The notes beneath the pieces were generated by a model. The model was given only the letters and a program-made list of their open reading frames with translations. It had not been told where the DNA came from and did no database searches. Shown one piece after another: positions 56,601-64,000 of a stretch of DNA of 64,000 nt (the first letter of the stretch is position 1; every line of letters starts with the position of its first letter). Location: assembly GCA_051208035.1 (NCBI GenBank), contig JBPJFZ010000002.1:124001-188000 (forward strand), in the 5' to 3' direction. Made by a program: the position numbers and the translations under genes. The DNA comes from JACKOB01 sp024234575 (lineage in GTDB: Bacteria; Pseudomonadota; Gammaproteobacteria; Pseudomonadales; Oleiphilaceae).

Positions 56601-56807
56601 TTCCATCGGCCGAACCAGTAACCTTTCGGCATCTTCTGGAGAAATACCTTCGTAACTCATCGAGACATAAATAATCGGGATGGCTATGTCCGGCTCTGAT
56701 TCTTTTGGAATGGCAGAATAGGAGGCCATGCCGCTTAACAGTAAAAACACCAACACCAATAAGGTGGCGCGCTTGTGGGCGATAGCCCAATCTATGATGC
56801 CGTTCAT
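53622..56807 (-). CDS. RND efflux pump inner-membrane permease
   Basis: A 1061-residue proton-driven transporter of the HAE-type RND family, expected to expel drugs, bile salts or other hydrophobic compounds. Twelve membrane segments are present in the classic 1+5, 1+5 arrangement (first near 10-30, others at about 335-470, 530 and 855-1000). The helix-4 motif with the proton-relay aspartate is VVGMLVDGAIVVTELAARN, and a duplicated signature is present in the second half (AGIVVNNNIVLIDAYNSLIKEG). Its start overlaps the adaptor gene end by 4 bases. No outer-membrane TolC-type gene is in the window. Confidence 0.95.
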   Translation of the reverse strand: MNGIIDWAIAHKRATLLVLVFLLLSGMASYSAIPKESEPDIAIPIIYVSMSYEGISPEDAERLLVRPMEKELKSIEGVKEMTAVAGEGHASVTLEFDAGFDDKAAMEDVREKVDRAKTKLPAGGDDPTITEVNVALFPVLSMSLSGPLPERQLVRIARRLKDDIEALPGVLEVDIGGDREEVLEIIVDPLVLETYNINFESVLSIVQRNNQLIAAGAMDSGSGRQVMKVPGIIEDLDDILSLPIKVVGDTVVSFRDVATVRRTFKDPEGFARVNGEPAVSLEIKKRVGANIIETIADVKAVVDASTPFWPSSLQHRYILDKSDQIQTMLADLQNNVASAIVMVMIVIIGALGMRYSLLVGLAIPASFLSGIFILNQIGFTLNIVVLFSLILVVGMLVDGAIVVTELAARNIERGMHPTRAYGQASKRMAWPIIASTLTTLAVFIPLVAWPGTVGEFMKFLPITVVICLLASLAVALVFLPVLGSWLGGLGIKQSAPSDTSVTAGKFTRGYLSVLKRLLQHPAKTLFAALSFIVITYAIYFQLGKGAEFFPEIEPETAQVLVHARGDLSIYEKDAIVRLVETKILNMPELKSVHARSFNQAQNNVAADVIGSLQFQFENWMSRRPASEILEEMRQRTADIPGIMLEFRKEEGGPSGGKPVNLQVASPFYDHIEEGIALINEAMQQVGGFKDIEDNRPLPGIEWNLRVDREEAARYGADVALIGSAIQMITAGYRVSEFRPDDTDEEVDIIIRFPKANRTLDMFGNFSIQTTSGMTPLSNFIKLEPGQKIGTINRSAGQRVLTIQANVDEGLLPGDQLKKLEAALKSAPFKPDVRIITKGEQEDQIETANFLTIAFILAVFLMLLILVTQFNSFYQAGLVLSAIVFSTAGVLLGLLITDQAFGVVMVGLGIIALAGIVVNNNIVLIDAYNSLIKEGMTPFQAALTTGELRMRPVLLTAGTTVLGLIPMVLAMNIDFINREISFGAPSTQWWRQLSSAIAGGLTFATVLTLFLTPCLLVLGAKVSAHFSKQHNAPSAITLKDLEGGTGEDSLLATRKEKLSEIT

Positions 56808-57931
56808 GAAGAATGCCTCTGGGCGGCTGGTTTGGCGTTGGCAGCACTTGAATTGTCAACGCGTGCAGGGGAGGGAATCACCTCAACCTGTTGACCAGGG
56901 GTAACAAAGCCCTGGCCGCTGGTGATTACCGTTATTTCTGCAGGCAGCCCCTTTAGCCACAGTCCGTCTCGTTCGCTGCGAATTATTTCTACGGCGTGCG
57001 CGACCACGATATTGTCATTATTGAGCAGTTTTACCTGAAGGTTTCCTGCCGTGTCGAGGTCAAGCGTCGCTGGCGAAAGCTTATGTGCCACCTCTTCGCC
57101 AACGTTGATTTTTATATTGGCACTTTGCCCAAAAAATGCAGGGGCGCCATTAAGTGGTGCAGATGCCTCGACCGTAAATGTACGGGTGTTGGCGTTTGCC
57201 TGTGCCGAGAGGTAATCAATCGTTCCGTTGTATGTTGTACCGTTCAGCAACTCCGCCTGCATGGTCGAGCCTTTGCGTAATTTGGTGATATGTTGCTGCG
57301 GTACCTGCACAGAAATTTTTACATGGCTGTCATCGATCACTGTCGCCACATGGGTATTCTTCGAGGCGAAGTCACCCACTTCGACCGGAAGTTGATTGAT
57401 GAGACCAGTAAATGGCGCTCTGATATGAGTGTTGGCAATCTGTACTTCAATGTCTTTCACCGCTGCTCTGGCGGCAGCCACGTTGGCAAGATCCTGTTGG
57501 TACTGATTGTCCGAAATCAGCTTTTTGGCTTTCAAAGATTCAGTGGCGCGAATATCACTTTCTCTGGCAGACAAATCTGCCTTGGCTTTTTGTAATTGCT
57601 CCTGGCGATCCCCTACATTAATGGTGGCAATGAGGTCGCCTTGTTTTACCCGGTCACCCTTCTTAAAAAACAAGGCGGTAATTGATCCATCAATTTCTGA
57701 TTTTAATTCGACGTTTTTAGCGGATTCAATCTGCCCATTAAGCAGTAGCACATCATCGATTACTTGTGCTCTTGATAGTGTTGCTTCTACCCGAAACAGC
57801 GGCTTCTTGGATTCATCATCAGCCGTCTTTTCTGCAAGGGGAATGGAATTGGGGCCGTAAATATTGCCGGTAATGAGCCATGCCACAGCAACAACCGTTA
57901 GCACGCAGGCGATGATAATTGACTTGTTCAT
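56804..57931 (-). CDS. RND efflux periplasmic adaptor
   Basis: A 375-residue membrane-fusion protein linking the inner-membrane pump to an outer-membrane channel. A signal anchor or signal peptide covers about residues 1-25 (IIIACVLTVVAVAWLITGNIYG). The split biotinyl-lipoyl domain shows VELKSEIDGSITALFFKKGDRVKQGDLIATI and THIRAPFTGLINQLPVEVGDF. Between them lies the coiled-coil hairpin QEQLQKAKADLSARESDIRATESL. The beta-barrel and tail follow, with INVGEEVAHKL and VTPGQQVEVI. It lies 3 bases after the TetR stop, so the three genes form an operon. Confidence 0.94.
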   Translation of the reverse strand: MNKSIIIACVLTVVAVAWLITGNIYGPNSIPLAEKTADDESKKPLFRVEATLSRAQVIDDVLLLNGQIESAKNVELKSEIDGSITALFFKKGDRVKQGDLIATINVGDRQEQLQKAKADLSARESDIRATESLKAKKLISDNQYQQDLANVAAARAAVKDIEVQIANTHIRAPFTGLINQLPVEVGDFASKNTHVATVIDDSHVKISVQVPQQHITKLRKGSTMQAELLNGTTYNGTIDYLSAQANANTRTFTVEASAPLNGAPAFFGQSANIKINVGEEVAHKLSPATLDLDTAGNLQVKLLNNDNIVVAHAVEIIRSERDGLWLKGLPAEITVITSGQGFVTPGQQVEVIPSPARVDNSSAANAKPAAQRHSS

Positions 57932-57934
57932 GAG

Positions 57935-58618
57935 CTATGTCCGGTTTTCAGAAAGGTGTTTAGGAAGGCCAAGTAATCCGGCCAGCATGAATTCGCTAAT
58001 AACATCGACAAATTCGTTTTGTTGCATATGGGACAGATGATTTACCTGCCCATTCCAAATCATAAAAAGAGCGCCATCAAATGTTGCCTCCAGACCGACT
58101 ACTAATTGATCATGGGGTCTTTTCGGTATGACACCCTGGTCAATGCCAATATCCAACACTTGATAGATGTACTCGTTAAATCGACCCTCAAGATTCAAAA
58201 ACTGCGCTTGTAGTTGGCTGTCAAGCCCCTTAAGGAAGTCCCCCCGCTTGCAATAGTGACTGATACGGGCTTCGGCGGGATGGGAGAGAAAAAGATCAAA
58301 TGACGTGCGGATGATCGCATGCATCACACGGTCAATGGGCTGGGTTAGTGAAATCTGTTGGAATTTTGTCAGCAGGCTTTCGTGAAAGCTAATGGCGATG
58401 TTGGCGTAGATGGCCTCTTTGCTGGCAAAGTGCTTATACACAGTCCCTTTACCAATTTCTGCTTCTCGGGCGATCTGCTCAACCGTAACCTGCTGCCAGT
58501 CGGCGCCGCCAAACAGGTTGCGTGCGGCAGTTAGTATCTCTTGCTGTCGGCGCAAAAATTCACGCTCTTTACGAGGCATTTGATCGATACAGATGACGCT
58601 TGTTTCGTGGTGTTCCAT
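57935..58618 (-). CDS. TetR-family regulator of the RND operon
   Basis: A 227-residue repressor from the ATG at 58618; an internal start at 58579 (MPRKEREF) is possible. The DNA-binding domain is RQQEILTAARNLFGGADWQQVTVEQIAREAEIGKGTVYKHFASKEAIYANI. The C-terminal domain is helical, for ligand binding. As first gene of the operon it probably represses its own promoter; a palindromic site lies upstream at 58690-58719. Such regulators usually lift repression when a pumped compound binds. Confidence 0.9.
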   Translation of the reverse strand: MEHHETSVICIDQMPRKEREFLRRQQEILTAARNLFGGADWQQVTVEQIAREAEIGKGTVYKHFASKEAIYANIAISFHESLLTKFQQISLTQPIDRVMHAIIRTSFDLFLSHPAEARISHYCKRGDFLKGLDSQLQAQFLNLEGRFNEYIYQVLDIGIDQGVIPKRPHDQLVVGLEATFDGALFMIWNGQVNHLSHMQQNEFVDVISEFMLAGLLGLPKHLSENRT

Positions 58619-58689
58619 ACAAGTCTCTACAAGGTAAAAAACCTGACCCACAGGATTCAGGTAGTCATTCTTTGGGTTGCGGTACTAGT

Positions 58690-58719
58690 GGTCATAATGT
58701 GACTGCTGGTCACAATTGT
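58690..58719. promoter_or_regulatory. Probable operator of the TetR-RND operon
   Basis: A direct repeat GGTCATAATGTG (58690-58701) and GGTCACAATTGTG (58707-58719) overlaps a perfect inverted repeat TGTGAC-TGCTG-GTCACA (58699-58715). A plausible minus-strand promoter (TGCACA-N17-CATTAT) covers the same bases. The position is 70-100 bases before the TetR start, fitting autorepression. Confidence 0.6.
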
Positions 58720-58837
58720 GCAGATTGTAGACATAATGGATGCTAATTGAAAGAGGTTGGTCTGGTAATGCCACTCAACAGGAAAAAAGTCTGGGCGGCT
58801 GCTAATCTTTGCAAGTCACATAGGGGAAAAAGGGTTA

Positions 58838-59548
58838 ATGGGGCGTTTAATATCTCTTGTAATCATCTTGCTGCTTAGTATGGTAAGCAAGGCTGACAGC
58901 GGCCCGGTGATGGTGTTTAGTTGCCAGCTGGCGCCCACACTGCCTTTATTTCAGCGCCTTGATAAGCTATATCAAGAAGGTTTTGCCCGGTTGGGCTATC
59001 AGTTTGAGATGGTCTTCCAGCCCAATGTGCGCTCGGTGCATAGTGCCAGTATGGGTCATACAGATGGCACTTGCTTTAGGGTGGCAGCATTTGCTGATAA
59101 TTCTAAAGCCAAAAATTTAGTACGTGTTGACAGCGGTGTCGCAGTGATTGAGTTTGGTGTGTGGATAGCGAAAGAGAGGATGCAGCAATTGGATATACCC
59201 ACTTTGCTGGCAGGAGATTACCGCATCGGCTATATCCGTGGTGCCTGGTTAATTGAGCAGATGCTGGAAAAGCGCAGCAATCTGCACCTTAATATTGGGA
59301 TTGAAACGCCTCAGTCCGGGGTGGGGATGTTACACGGCGGTCGCATCGATGCTTATATTGATCACAACTATCAGGTAGAAGACACGCTCAGTTACATGGC
59401 TAACAACCAGTTAAGGTTGCTACCATCCTCAGTTGGATTCGCCTTGGAAGAGGTGTATCCGTATCTTAATAAAAAACATGAAAGGCTTGTTGAGCCTTTG
59501 CGCCGAGCTCTGGACGATATTCTCACTCACCCCAGAAAAAGTGATTGA
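58838..59548 (+). CDS. Stand-alone periplasmic solute-binding-like protein
   Basis: A 236-residue exported protein with the fold pattern of family-3 amino-acid binding proteins. A signal peptide covers residues 1-20 (ISLVIILLLSMVSKADS). Later parts are PLFQRLDKLYQEGFARLGYQFEMVF and the hinge region YRIGYIRGAWLIEQML, then VGMLHGGRIDAYIDH. It is not next to any ABC permease or ATPase genes. Similar lone proteins serve as sensors or orphan receptors; the ligand is unknown. It is divergent from the TetR gene, so the same intergenic operator may affect it. AAGGG precedes the ATG. Confidence 0.8.
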   Translation: MGRLISLVIILLLSMVSKADSGPVMVFSCQLAPTLPLFQRLDKLYQEGFARLGYQFEMVFQPNVRSVHSASMGHTDGTCFRVAAFADNSKAKNLVRVDSGVAVIEFGVWIAKERMQQLDIPTLLAGDYRIGYIRGAWLIEQMLEKRSNLHLNIGIETPQSGVGMLHGGRIDAYIDHNYQVEDTLSYMANNQLRLLPSSVGFALEEVYPYLNKKHERLVEPLRRALDDILTHPRKSD

Positions 59549-59615
59549 GTAAATTTCCATACTTTGGCTAAAGCATTCCCTATAATGGGGTGATTTACTA
59601 TCTTGAGACTTTGCC

Positions 59616-60215
59616 ATGAATGACGAGATCAACTACCGCAACAACCCATTACACGGCGTTAGCCTGAAGACTTTATTAACAGAAATGGCCAGTCATTATG
59701 GCTTTGAGATACTCTTTGCTTATCTGAATATCAACTGTTTTAAGACTAACCCCAGTATTGAGTCCAGTGTAAAATTTCTTAAAAAAACTGATTGGGCGAG
59801 GGAGAAGGTAGAAGCTTTTTATCTTTACGAATATAAAAATTTACCCAGAGCCTCTGCAGAGCAGTTTGAGTTATCGCCAAGAGATCGCGTTGTGCCTGCG
59901 GATCAACTGCCGGGTGAGCCGGCAGAGTTAAGCCTTGACGATGCAGAAAGACTGCGAGAAAAAAGAGCCAGAAAGGCGGCGGAGAGAGGTCGGCGTGATG
60001 GGCATCGATCTGGCGGTAATAAACCCTATGGCGGTCAGCGCAGTGGCGGATATAGCAACAATCGTGACAGCAGTCGTGACAGTAATCGCGACAGCAGCCA
60101 TCGTGACAGCAGTCGCAACAACGATCGCCCTAAAAAAGATGAACGTGGGCCTTGGGCATCAACCAGTACGCCCGAAAAGAGTGACGCAGACCCTTGGGGA
60201 AAGTGGAAGAAGTAA
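59616..60215 (+). CDS. VF530-family protein with low-complexity tail
   Basis: A 199-residue protein. Residues 1-75 match VF530 (DUF2132), a small helical domain annotated as DNA-binding: [58 protein letters not shown]. The remaining 120 residues are disordered: a charged hinge (PASAEQF-type, with [13 protein letters not shown]), a basic stretch ([20 protein letters not shown]) and a Ser/Asp/Arg-rich repeat ([16 protein letters not shown]). The basic tail could bind nucleic acid. The ribosome site is weak. It precedes a BLUF gene with a 105-base gap. Confidence 0.82.
   Translation: MNDEINYRNNPLHGVSLKTLLTEMASHYGFEILFAYLNINCFKTNPSIESSVKFLKKTDWAREKVEAFYLYEYKNLPRASAEQFELSPRDRVVPADQLPGEPAELSLDDAERLREKRARKAAERGRRDGHRSGGNKPYGGQRSGGYSNNRDSSRDSNRDSSHRDSSRNNDRPKKDERGPWASTSTPEKSDADPWGKWKK
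60064..60129. repeat. Degenerate short tandem repeat in the VF530 tail
   Basis: Units of 12-15 bases based on CGTGACAGCAGT recur about four times (for example at 60064, 60075, 60087 and 60102). They encode the [12 protein letters not shown] segment of the VF530 tail. Drift between copies suggests an old expansion. Confidence 0.7.
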
Positions 60216-60320
60216 AGACGCTGAGAATTGGCCTGGCAAACTTGCTCTTTATCCAGCTCGGCGACTTATTCAGAGGGTTCATCACAACAAAATAAAAAAT
60301 AATAAAGAAAGGAGCAGCCT

Positions 60321-60746
60321 GTGACTTATCAAATCGTCTACTCGTCACGATCCACCCAGCCCGTTACGGCGCAAAAACTAGAAGAAATTCTTGCCGATGC
60401 GCGTGTGGGCAATAAGAAAAACAACGTCACCGGGGCGCTAATATTTGTTGATGGCGTTTTTTTACAGATATTGGAAGGCGAAGAGCCTGTCATTCGTAAG
60501 CTGATGAGTAGTATTAATAACGACTCGAGGCACGAGGCGGTGAAAGTTATCTACGAGGCGCAGGTTGATGCCCCGGCCTTTGGTTCCTGGAGCATGGCCT
60601 ACATTGCGCCAAGCTCTGAAGAAGTAAAAGCCTGGAGTGGATTTGAAGGGGCAGACAATATTAATGCTGTTGTGGACCACATCCACCAGCATCCGCACAA
60701 CGTGCCAGAGTTTCTCGTCAATATACTTGATACGCTGGCTTCCTGA
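60321..60746 (+). CDS. Short BLUF-domain blue-light sensor
   Basis: A 141-residue protein made of a BLUF domain (FAD-binding blue-light photoreceptor, residues about 2-95) and a short helical tail. Key residues are visible: the photoactive tyrosine in IVYSS, the asparagine in KNNVTGAL, the glutamine in FLQILEGE and the WSM segment in GSWSMAY. It has no attached effector domain, so it must work through a partner. It starts at a GTG with a strong AAGGAG site. The next gene is a glutathione transferase. Known short BLUF proteins include SlrPixD and BlrB. Confidence 0.9.
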   Translation: MTYQIVYSSRSTQPVTAQKLEEILADARVGNKKNNVTGALIFVDGVFLQILEGEEPVIRKLMSSINNDSRHEAVKVIYEAQVDAPAFGSWSMAYIAPSSEEVKAWSGFEGADNINAVVDHIHQHPHNVPEFLVNILDTLAS

Positions 60747-60787
60747 GCTTGAATCATTAATTAACTGGCCAAGATGGAGTAAGTGCA

Positions 60788-61396
60788 ATGAAAATTTATG
60801 AAACAAAAACAGCCCCAAATCCCCGTCGCGTTAGAATGTTCTTGGCTGAAAAGGGGGTAAAGGTTGAGTTTGTGCAGGTTGATATACAAAAAGGTGAAAA
60901 CCTGACACCAGAATTTAAGGCGAAAAACCCGATGGGGAAAGTGCCAGTGTTAGAGCTGGATGATGGTACCTGTATTTCCGAAACTGTGGCGATCTGCCGT
61001 TATTTTGAAGAGTTATACCCCAAGCATCTTTTGATGGGGCGCACCGGGGTAGAGCGGGCGCAAACAGAAATGTGGCAGCGCTGGCTGGAGATGTATTTTT
61101 TATTGCCAACGGGAATGTGTTTTCAGCATACGACAGGCTACTTCAAAGATCGCATGAACCCCGTTAAAGAGTGGGGTGAGGATTGTGGCAAGGCAGCAGA
61201 GAGTTTCTTTACTCGCCTTGACAATCATCTCGAAGATAAAGAGTTTATCCTGGGAGATTATTTCTCCATTGCCGATATCACCGCTTTATGCACGATTGAT
61301 TTCAACAAGGTAAATAACATTCGTATTTCACCCGAGCAAAAAAACCTGAAAGCCTGGTATGACCGCGTTAGCGCCAGACCGTCGGCCAAGGTCTAG
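60788..61396 (+). CDS. Glutathione S-transferase family protein
   Basis: A 202-residue cytosolic GST-like protein. The N-terminal thioredoxin-like domain (1-80) shows MKIYETKTAPNPRRVRMFLAEKGVKVEFVQVDI, then NPMGKVPVLELDDGTCISETVAICRYFEELYP, with the cis-proline in KVPVL and the glutathione-binding SET segment. The C-terminal helical domain has the conserved ILGDYFSIADITALCTIDF helix-6 motif. No catalytic Ser or Cys is obvious in the N-terminal active-site position. It has a strong GGAGTAAG ribosome site and lies 41 bases after the BLUF gene. Confidence 0.92.
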   Translation: MKIYETKTAPNPRRVRMFLAEKGVKVEFVQVDIQKGENLTPEFKAKNPMGKVPVLELDDGTCISETVAICRYFEELYPKHLLMGRTGVERAQTEMWQRWLEMYFLLPTGMCFQHTTGYFKDRMNPVKEWGEDCGKAAESFFTRLDNHLEDKEFILGDYFSIADITALCTIDFNKVNNIRISPEQKNLKAWYDRVSARPSAKV

Positions 61397-61403
61397 CAAC
61401 AAA

Positions 61404-61430
61404 AAAGCACCGTTGTTTAAGCGGTGCTTT
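61404..61430. terminator. Bidirectional terminator GST / trpC
   Basis: AAAGCACCG (61404-61412) pairs perfectly with CGGTGCTTT (61422-61430) around a 9-base loop. On the minus strand it ends in six Ts, 45 bases after trpC; on the plus strand it follows the GST gene. Confidence 0.9.
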
Positions 61431-61474
61431 CGTGATGGCCTTTAGTTCTGATGAGTATGAATGTCGCGTTCAAA

Positions 61475-62287
61475 CTAAAAAAACAGTTCTCTCAGTTTGC
61501 TGCCAGGGTCGTCTGCCCGCATAAATGATTCGCCTACCAGAAAAGTTTCAACAGCCTTATCGCGCATGGCTTGTACGTCTTGTTGTGTCACGATACCACT
61601 TTCGGTCACGACAATTTTGTCCGGGCCAATCTGGCTCAATAAATTAAATGTGGTGTCGAGGGTGACGTCAAACGTATGTAAATCGCGGTTATTGATGCCA
61701 AGTAATGGCGTTGACAACTGCAGTGCGGCTTCTAATTCTTCCGCATTGTGAACCTCTACCAACACATCCATACCCAGTTCGCGAGAGATAGACTCAAGTT
61801 CTTGCATGGTGGGTAAATCGAGACAGGCGGCAATCAATAAAATACAGTCGGCGCCGATGACCTTGGCTTCATAAACCTGATAGGGCGCAACCATAAAGTC
61901 TTTGCGCAAAACGGGCAATTGGCAGGCGCTTCTGGCTTGTTTGAGATAATCCTCATGGCCCTGAAAAAAGTCATGATCGGTTAACACTGACAAGCAGGCA
62001 GCCCCTGCTTTTTCGTAACTGATTGCAATATCGGCGGGAGAAAAGTTTTCGCGGATGACCCCTTTACTGGGGGATGCTTTTTTAATCTCTGCAATGATTG
62101 CCGGGTTACCGTGGGCATGTTGTGCCCGAATGGCTTTGGCAAAGCCTCGTGCGGCACCGGTTGTTCTCGCCAATCCTGCCAGCTCGCCTAAAGGTGTCTT
62201 TTTTTCCCGCTCGGCAATTTCTTCCCACTTACGAGCAACGATATTGCGCAAAATTGTTGGCGTTTTGTCTAGTGTGTTATCAGTCAT
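61475..62287 (-). CDS. trpC: Indole-3-glycerol-phosphate synthase
   Basis: Fourth step of tryptophan synthesis: closes the indole ring. The 270-residue protein is a monofunctional TIM barrel without a fused TrpF. Motifs are [48 protein letters not shown] and [17 protein letters not shown], then [13 protein letters not shown]. It is the last gene of the trpG-trpD-trpC series, with 54 bases after trpD. trpF, trpA, trpB and trpE are not in the window, as in Pseudomonas where they are scattered. Confidence 0.98.
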   Translation of the reverse strand: MTDNTLDKTPTILRNIVARKWEEIAEREKKTPLGELAGLARTTGAARGFAKAIRAQHAHGNPAIIAEIKKASPSKGVIRENFSPADIAISYEKAGAACLSVLTDHDFFQGHEDYLKQARSACQLPVLRKDFMVAPYQVYEAKVIGADCILLIAACLDLPTMQELESISRELGMDVLVEVHNAEELEAALQLSTPLLGINNRDLHTFDVTLDTTFNLLSQIGPDKIVVTESGIVTQQDVQAMRDKAVETFLVGESFMRADDPGSKLRELFF

Positions 62288-62341
62288 AGTGAATGCTTTA
62301 TTTGTTCAATAGTGGCAGATACCCGCATCTGGGCGGCCGCG

Positions 62342-63376
62342 TTAGTCTACGAGACAGGCGGTGAAGCTCGCCAGTTCATTCATTTTGGCAAATGCCAGCC
62401 CGCTGCCGATAGCATCGGCAGCCATATCGATGCCGTCTTTTAAGCTGCTGGCAAGATCTGCGGCATAAATTGCAGCACCTGCGTTGAGGGTAATGATGTC
62501 GCGCGCTTTAACAGCGTTTTCGCTTTTATCTTTACCCAGCGCCATTTTGATTAAGCTCAGGCTTTCTTCAGCGCTGCTTACGCTAAGCCCGATCAAACTT
62601 TTGCTGGCTATGCCAAAGTCTTCAGGGCTTATAACGTACTCTTTGATCTCTCCATGACGTAGTTCTGCCACATGGGTTTTATTGGCAATGCTGATTTCAT
62701 CTAAGCCATCAGCCGAGTGGACGATAAGAACATGCTCGCTGCCCAGACGTTTAAGCACTTCGGCCATAGGGCGGCAAAGTGCTGCACTGAACACACCGAT
62801 GACTTGCTTTTTGACACCCGCAGGGTTGGTCATTGGGCCTAGCATATTAAAAATAGTGCGCATGCCCATTTCTTTGCGTGGGCCAATTGCGTGCTTCATC
62901 GCGCCGTGATGGGCAGGCGCAAACATAAAGCCGACCCCTATCTCTTTAATGCAACGGGTTACCTGCTCGGCGGTTAGCCCCAGATTTACACCTGCCGCTT
63001 CAAGAAGATCGGCGCTGCCGGTTGAGCTGGATACGCTGCGGTTGCCATGCTTGGCAACACAGCCACCAGCGGCGGCAACGACAAAGGCGCTGGCGGTTGA
63101 GACATTAAATAGATTGGCACCGTCACCACCTGTGCCGCAGGTATCGACAAGATGCGGGTGCTCTACAACAACGGGTGTTGCCAGTTTGCGCATCACTTGT
63201 GCCGCACCGGTAATTTCGTCGATGGTTTCACCCTTCATACGCAGTGCAACCAAAAAACCACCTATCTGAGCATCAGTAGCCTGGCCTGTCATAATCAGCT
63301 GCATGACGTCCTGCATTTCATCGGTGGAGAGGTTTCTGTTATCCACAACTGTCGCTAAAGCGGTTTTCATATCCAT
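62342..63376 (-). CDS. trpD: Anthranilate phosphoribosyltransferase
   Basis: Second step of tryptophan synthesis: joins anthranilate to PRPP. The 344-residue protein has the PRPP site [19 protein letters not shown], the [21 protein letters not shown] loop and the metal-binding DGLDEIS near residue 222. The length is normal and no TrpG domain is fused. It starts at ATG 63376 with AGGG upstream, 91 bases after trpG. The operon order trpG-trpD-trpC matches PAO1 PA0649-PA0651 (from memory). Confidence 0.98.
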   Translation of the reverse strand: MDMKTALATVVDNRNLSTDEMQDVMQLIMTGQATDAQIGGFLVALRMKGETIDEITGAAQVMRKLATPVVVEHPHLVDTCGTGGDGANLFNVSTASAFVVAAAGGCVAKHGNRSVSSSTGSADLLEAAGVNLGLTAEQVTRCIKEIGVGFMFAPAHHGAMKHAIGPRKEMGMRTIFNMLGPMTNPAGVKKQVIGVFSAALCRPMAEVLKRLGSEHVLIVHSADGLDEISIANKTHVAELRHGEIKEYVISPEDFGIASKSLIGLSVSSAEESLSLIKMALGKDKSENAVKARDIITLNAGAAIYAADLASSLKDGIDMAADAIGSGLAFAKMNELASFTACLVD

Positions 63377-63467
63377 TGGCGGCGACCCTCCTTTGAGTCG
63401 TTCTTATCTTTTTAATGCAACCCTATCAGCAGGGCGAGTTGATAATGATTAAAACTAAGTGTGTGCA

Positions 63468-64000
63468 TCAGCTCTCGAGAAAATTACGCAACAGGTCATG
63501 ACCATGTTCAGATAAAATCGACTCCGGATGAAACTGCACTCCTTCAATGGGCATCGTGCGGTGTTTAACGCCCATGATTTCTTCCATGCTGCCGTCCTGG
63601 TTTTCAGTCCAGGCAGTGACCTCTAAGCAGTCTGGCACATGATTTTTGCAGATTACCAGCGAGTGATATCGGGTGGCGGTAAAAGGTTCAGCAAGCCCTT
63701 TAAACACGCCTGCGTGGTTGTGATGAATTGACGATGTTTTTCCATGCATCACTTGCCCGGCACGAACAATTTTGGCACCGAAAACCTGACCAATACTCTG
63801 ATGCCCAAGGCAGATGCCAAGTATCGGTATTTTGCCCGCGAAGGTTTGTATCGTCTCCATAGAAATACCCGCCTCGTTTGGCGTGCAGGGTCCGGGCGAC
63901 ACAACAATTTTTTCCGGCTTCATGGCCTTTATTTCTTTGGTGGTGATTTCGTCATTTCTGAACACGCGCACATCTGCACCCAGCTCACCAAGATACTGGA
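63468..64000 (-). CDS. trpG: Anthranilate synthase glutaminase subunit, 5' part missing
   Basis: Supplies ammonia from glutamine to TrpE. The frame is open to the window edge; reading upstream of 63971 gives [17 protein letters not shown], so the true start lies outside and only about 177 residues are seen. The catalytic cysteine is in [16 protein letters not shown], the His-Glu pair in [13 protein letters not shown]. The loop [18 protein letters not shown] is typical. It is the first gene of the trpGDC series visible here. It is truncated by the window, not a pseudogene. Confidence 0.97.
   Translation of the reverse strand, partial: QYLGELGADVRVFRNDEITTKEIKAMKPEKIVVSPGPCTPNEAGISMETIQTFAGKIPILGICLGHQSIGQVFGAKIVRAGQVMHGKTSSIHHNHAGVFKGLAEPFTATRYHSLVICKNHVPDCLEVTAWTENQDGSMEEIMGVKHRTMPIEGVQFHPESILSEHGHDLLRNFLES

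Noticed and set aside
58699..58715. TGTGA-N7-TCACA as a CRP/Vfr site
   Set aside because: The spacing is seven bases and not six, and the motif is better explained as part of the TetR operator.
60064..60129. CRISPR-like short repeats
   Set aside because: The units are 12-15 bases without spacers and encode an in-frame disordered protein tail.
41245..61474. Genomic island or prophage
   Set aside because: The region between crp and trpC contains ordinary chromosomal genes with no integrase, tRNA, attachment repeats or composition jump that I can see.

Overview
The window looks like chromosomal DNA of a marine, Pseudomonas-related gammaproteobacterium (Pseudomonadales/Cellvibrionales-like, possibly Spongiibacteraceae). 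The base composition is moderate, almost every gene is housekeeping or regulatory, and there are no insertion sequences, phage genes, CRISPR arrays, rRNAs or tRNAs that I can see. Several runs of genes follow the order I remember from Pseudomonas aeruginosa PAO1 (from memory, not searched). These are ggt-fdx-coaD-GMC oxidoreductase-small Tat protein-aldehyde dehydrogenase-TetR, then engB-cytochrome c4-dsbA-nuclease, rpmG-rpmB-radC-coaBC-dut-algC-argB, argE-argA, and trpG-trpD-trpC with vfr/crp-osmC-speD. Here these blocks lie side by side with other genes between them.

Layout. 0.1-4.2 kb: polyphosphate kinase, an AI-2E/PerM-family permease and a BtuF-like binding protein. 4.2-12.5 kb: the ggt to TetR block, with a tandem palindromic operator over the aldehyde dehydrogenase promoter. 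12.5-16.2 kb: a probable ErsA/Spot 42-type small RNA with a textbook sigma-E promoter, then engB, cytochrome c4, dsbA and a nuclease. 16.3-23.5 kb: ribosomal proteins L33/L28, radC, coaBC, dut, a membrane-anchored extended AlgC, and argB. 23.6-34.2 kb: a diguanylate cyclase, an unknown membrane-anchored protein, argE, argA, a zinc-peptidase lipoprotein and a 1335-residue PilZ-DUF1631-GGDEF-EAL protein. 34.2-41.3 kb: a Ycf46-type AAA ATPase, PrkB-type kinase, speD, an MFS transporter, a tautomerase, a VOC protein, OsmC and CRP/Vfr. 41.4-61.4 kb is the more accessory part: a Cache-GGDEF cyclase, an rRNA methyltransferase, a CpxRA-CpxP envelope-stress set with a CpxR box, alanine dehydrogenase, a chemoreceptor carrying a PilZ domain, a DUF2167 protein, two DJ-1/PfpI-type genes, a TetR-controlled RND pump, a lone solute-binding protein, VF530, a short BLUF photoreceptor and a glutathione transferase. 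61.4-64 kb: trpC, trpD and the 3' part of trpG, cut by the window edge.

Two themes connect the genes. The first is envelope stress and the cell surface: a sigma-E-type promoter on the ErsA-like RNA, the AlgC sugar-phosphate mutase (whose P. aeruginosa counterpart is a reported ErsA target), DsbA, CpxRAP and an RND pump. The second is cyclic-di-GMP: two apparently active GGDEF proteins, one large protein with degenerate GGDEF and EAL domains, and a chemoreceptor with an intact PilZ motif. Metabolic genes cover arginine (argA, argB, argE), tryptophan (trpGDC), coenzyme A (coaD, coaBC), spermidine (speD) and polyphosphate (ppk).

I found no single unmistakably new system. The observations most worth following are the ErsA-like RNA, the palindromes over the aldehyde dehydrogenase promoter, the membrane-anchored AlgC, the unknown protein at 24.9 kb, the large PilZ-DUF1631 protein, the PilZ chemoreceptor and the stand-alone BLUF gene.
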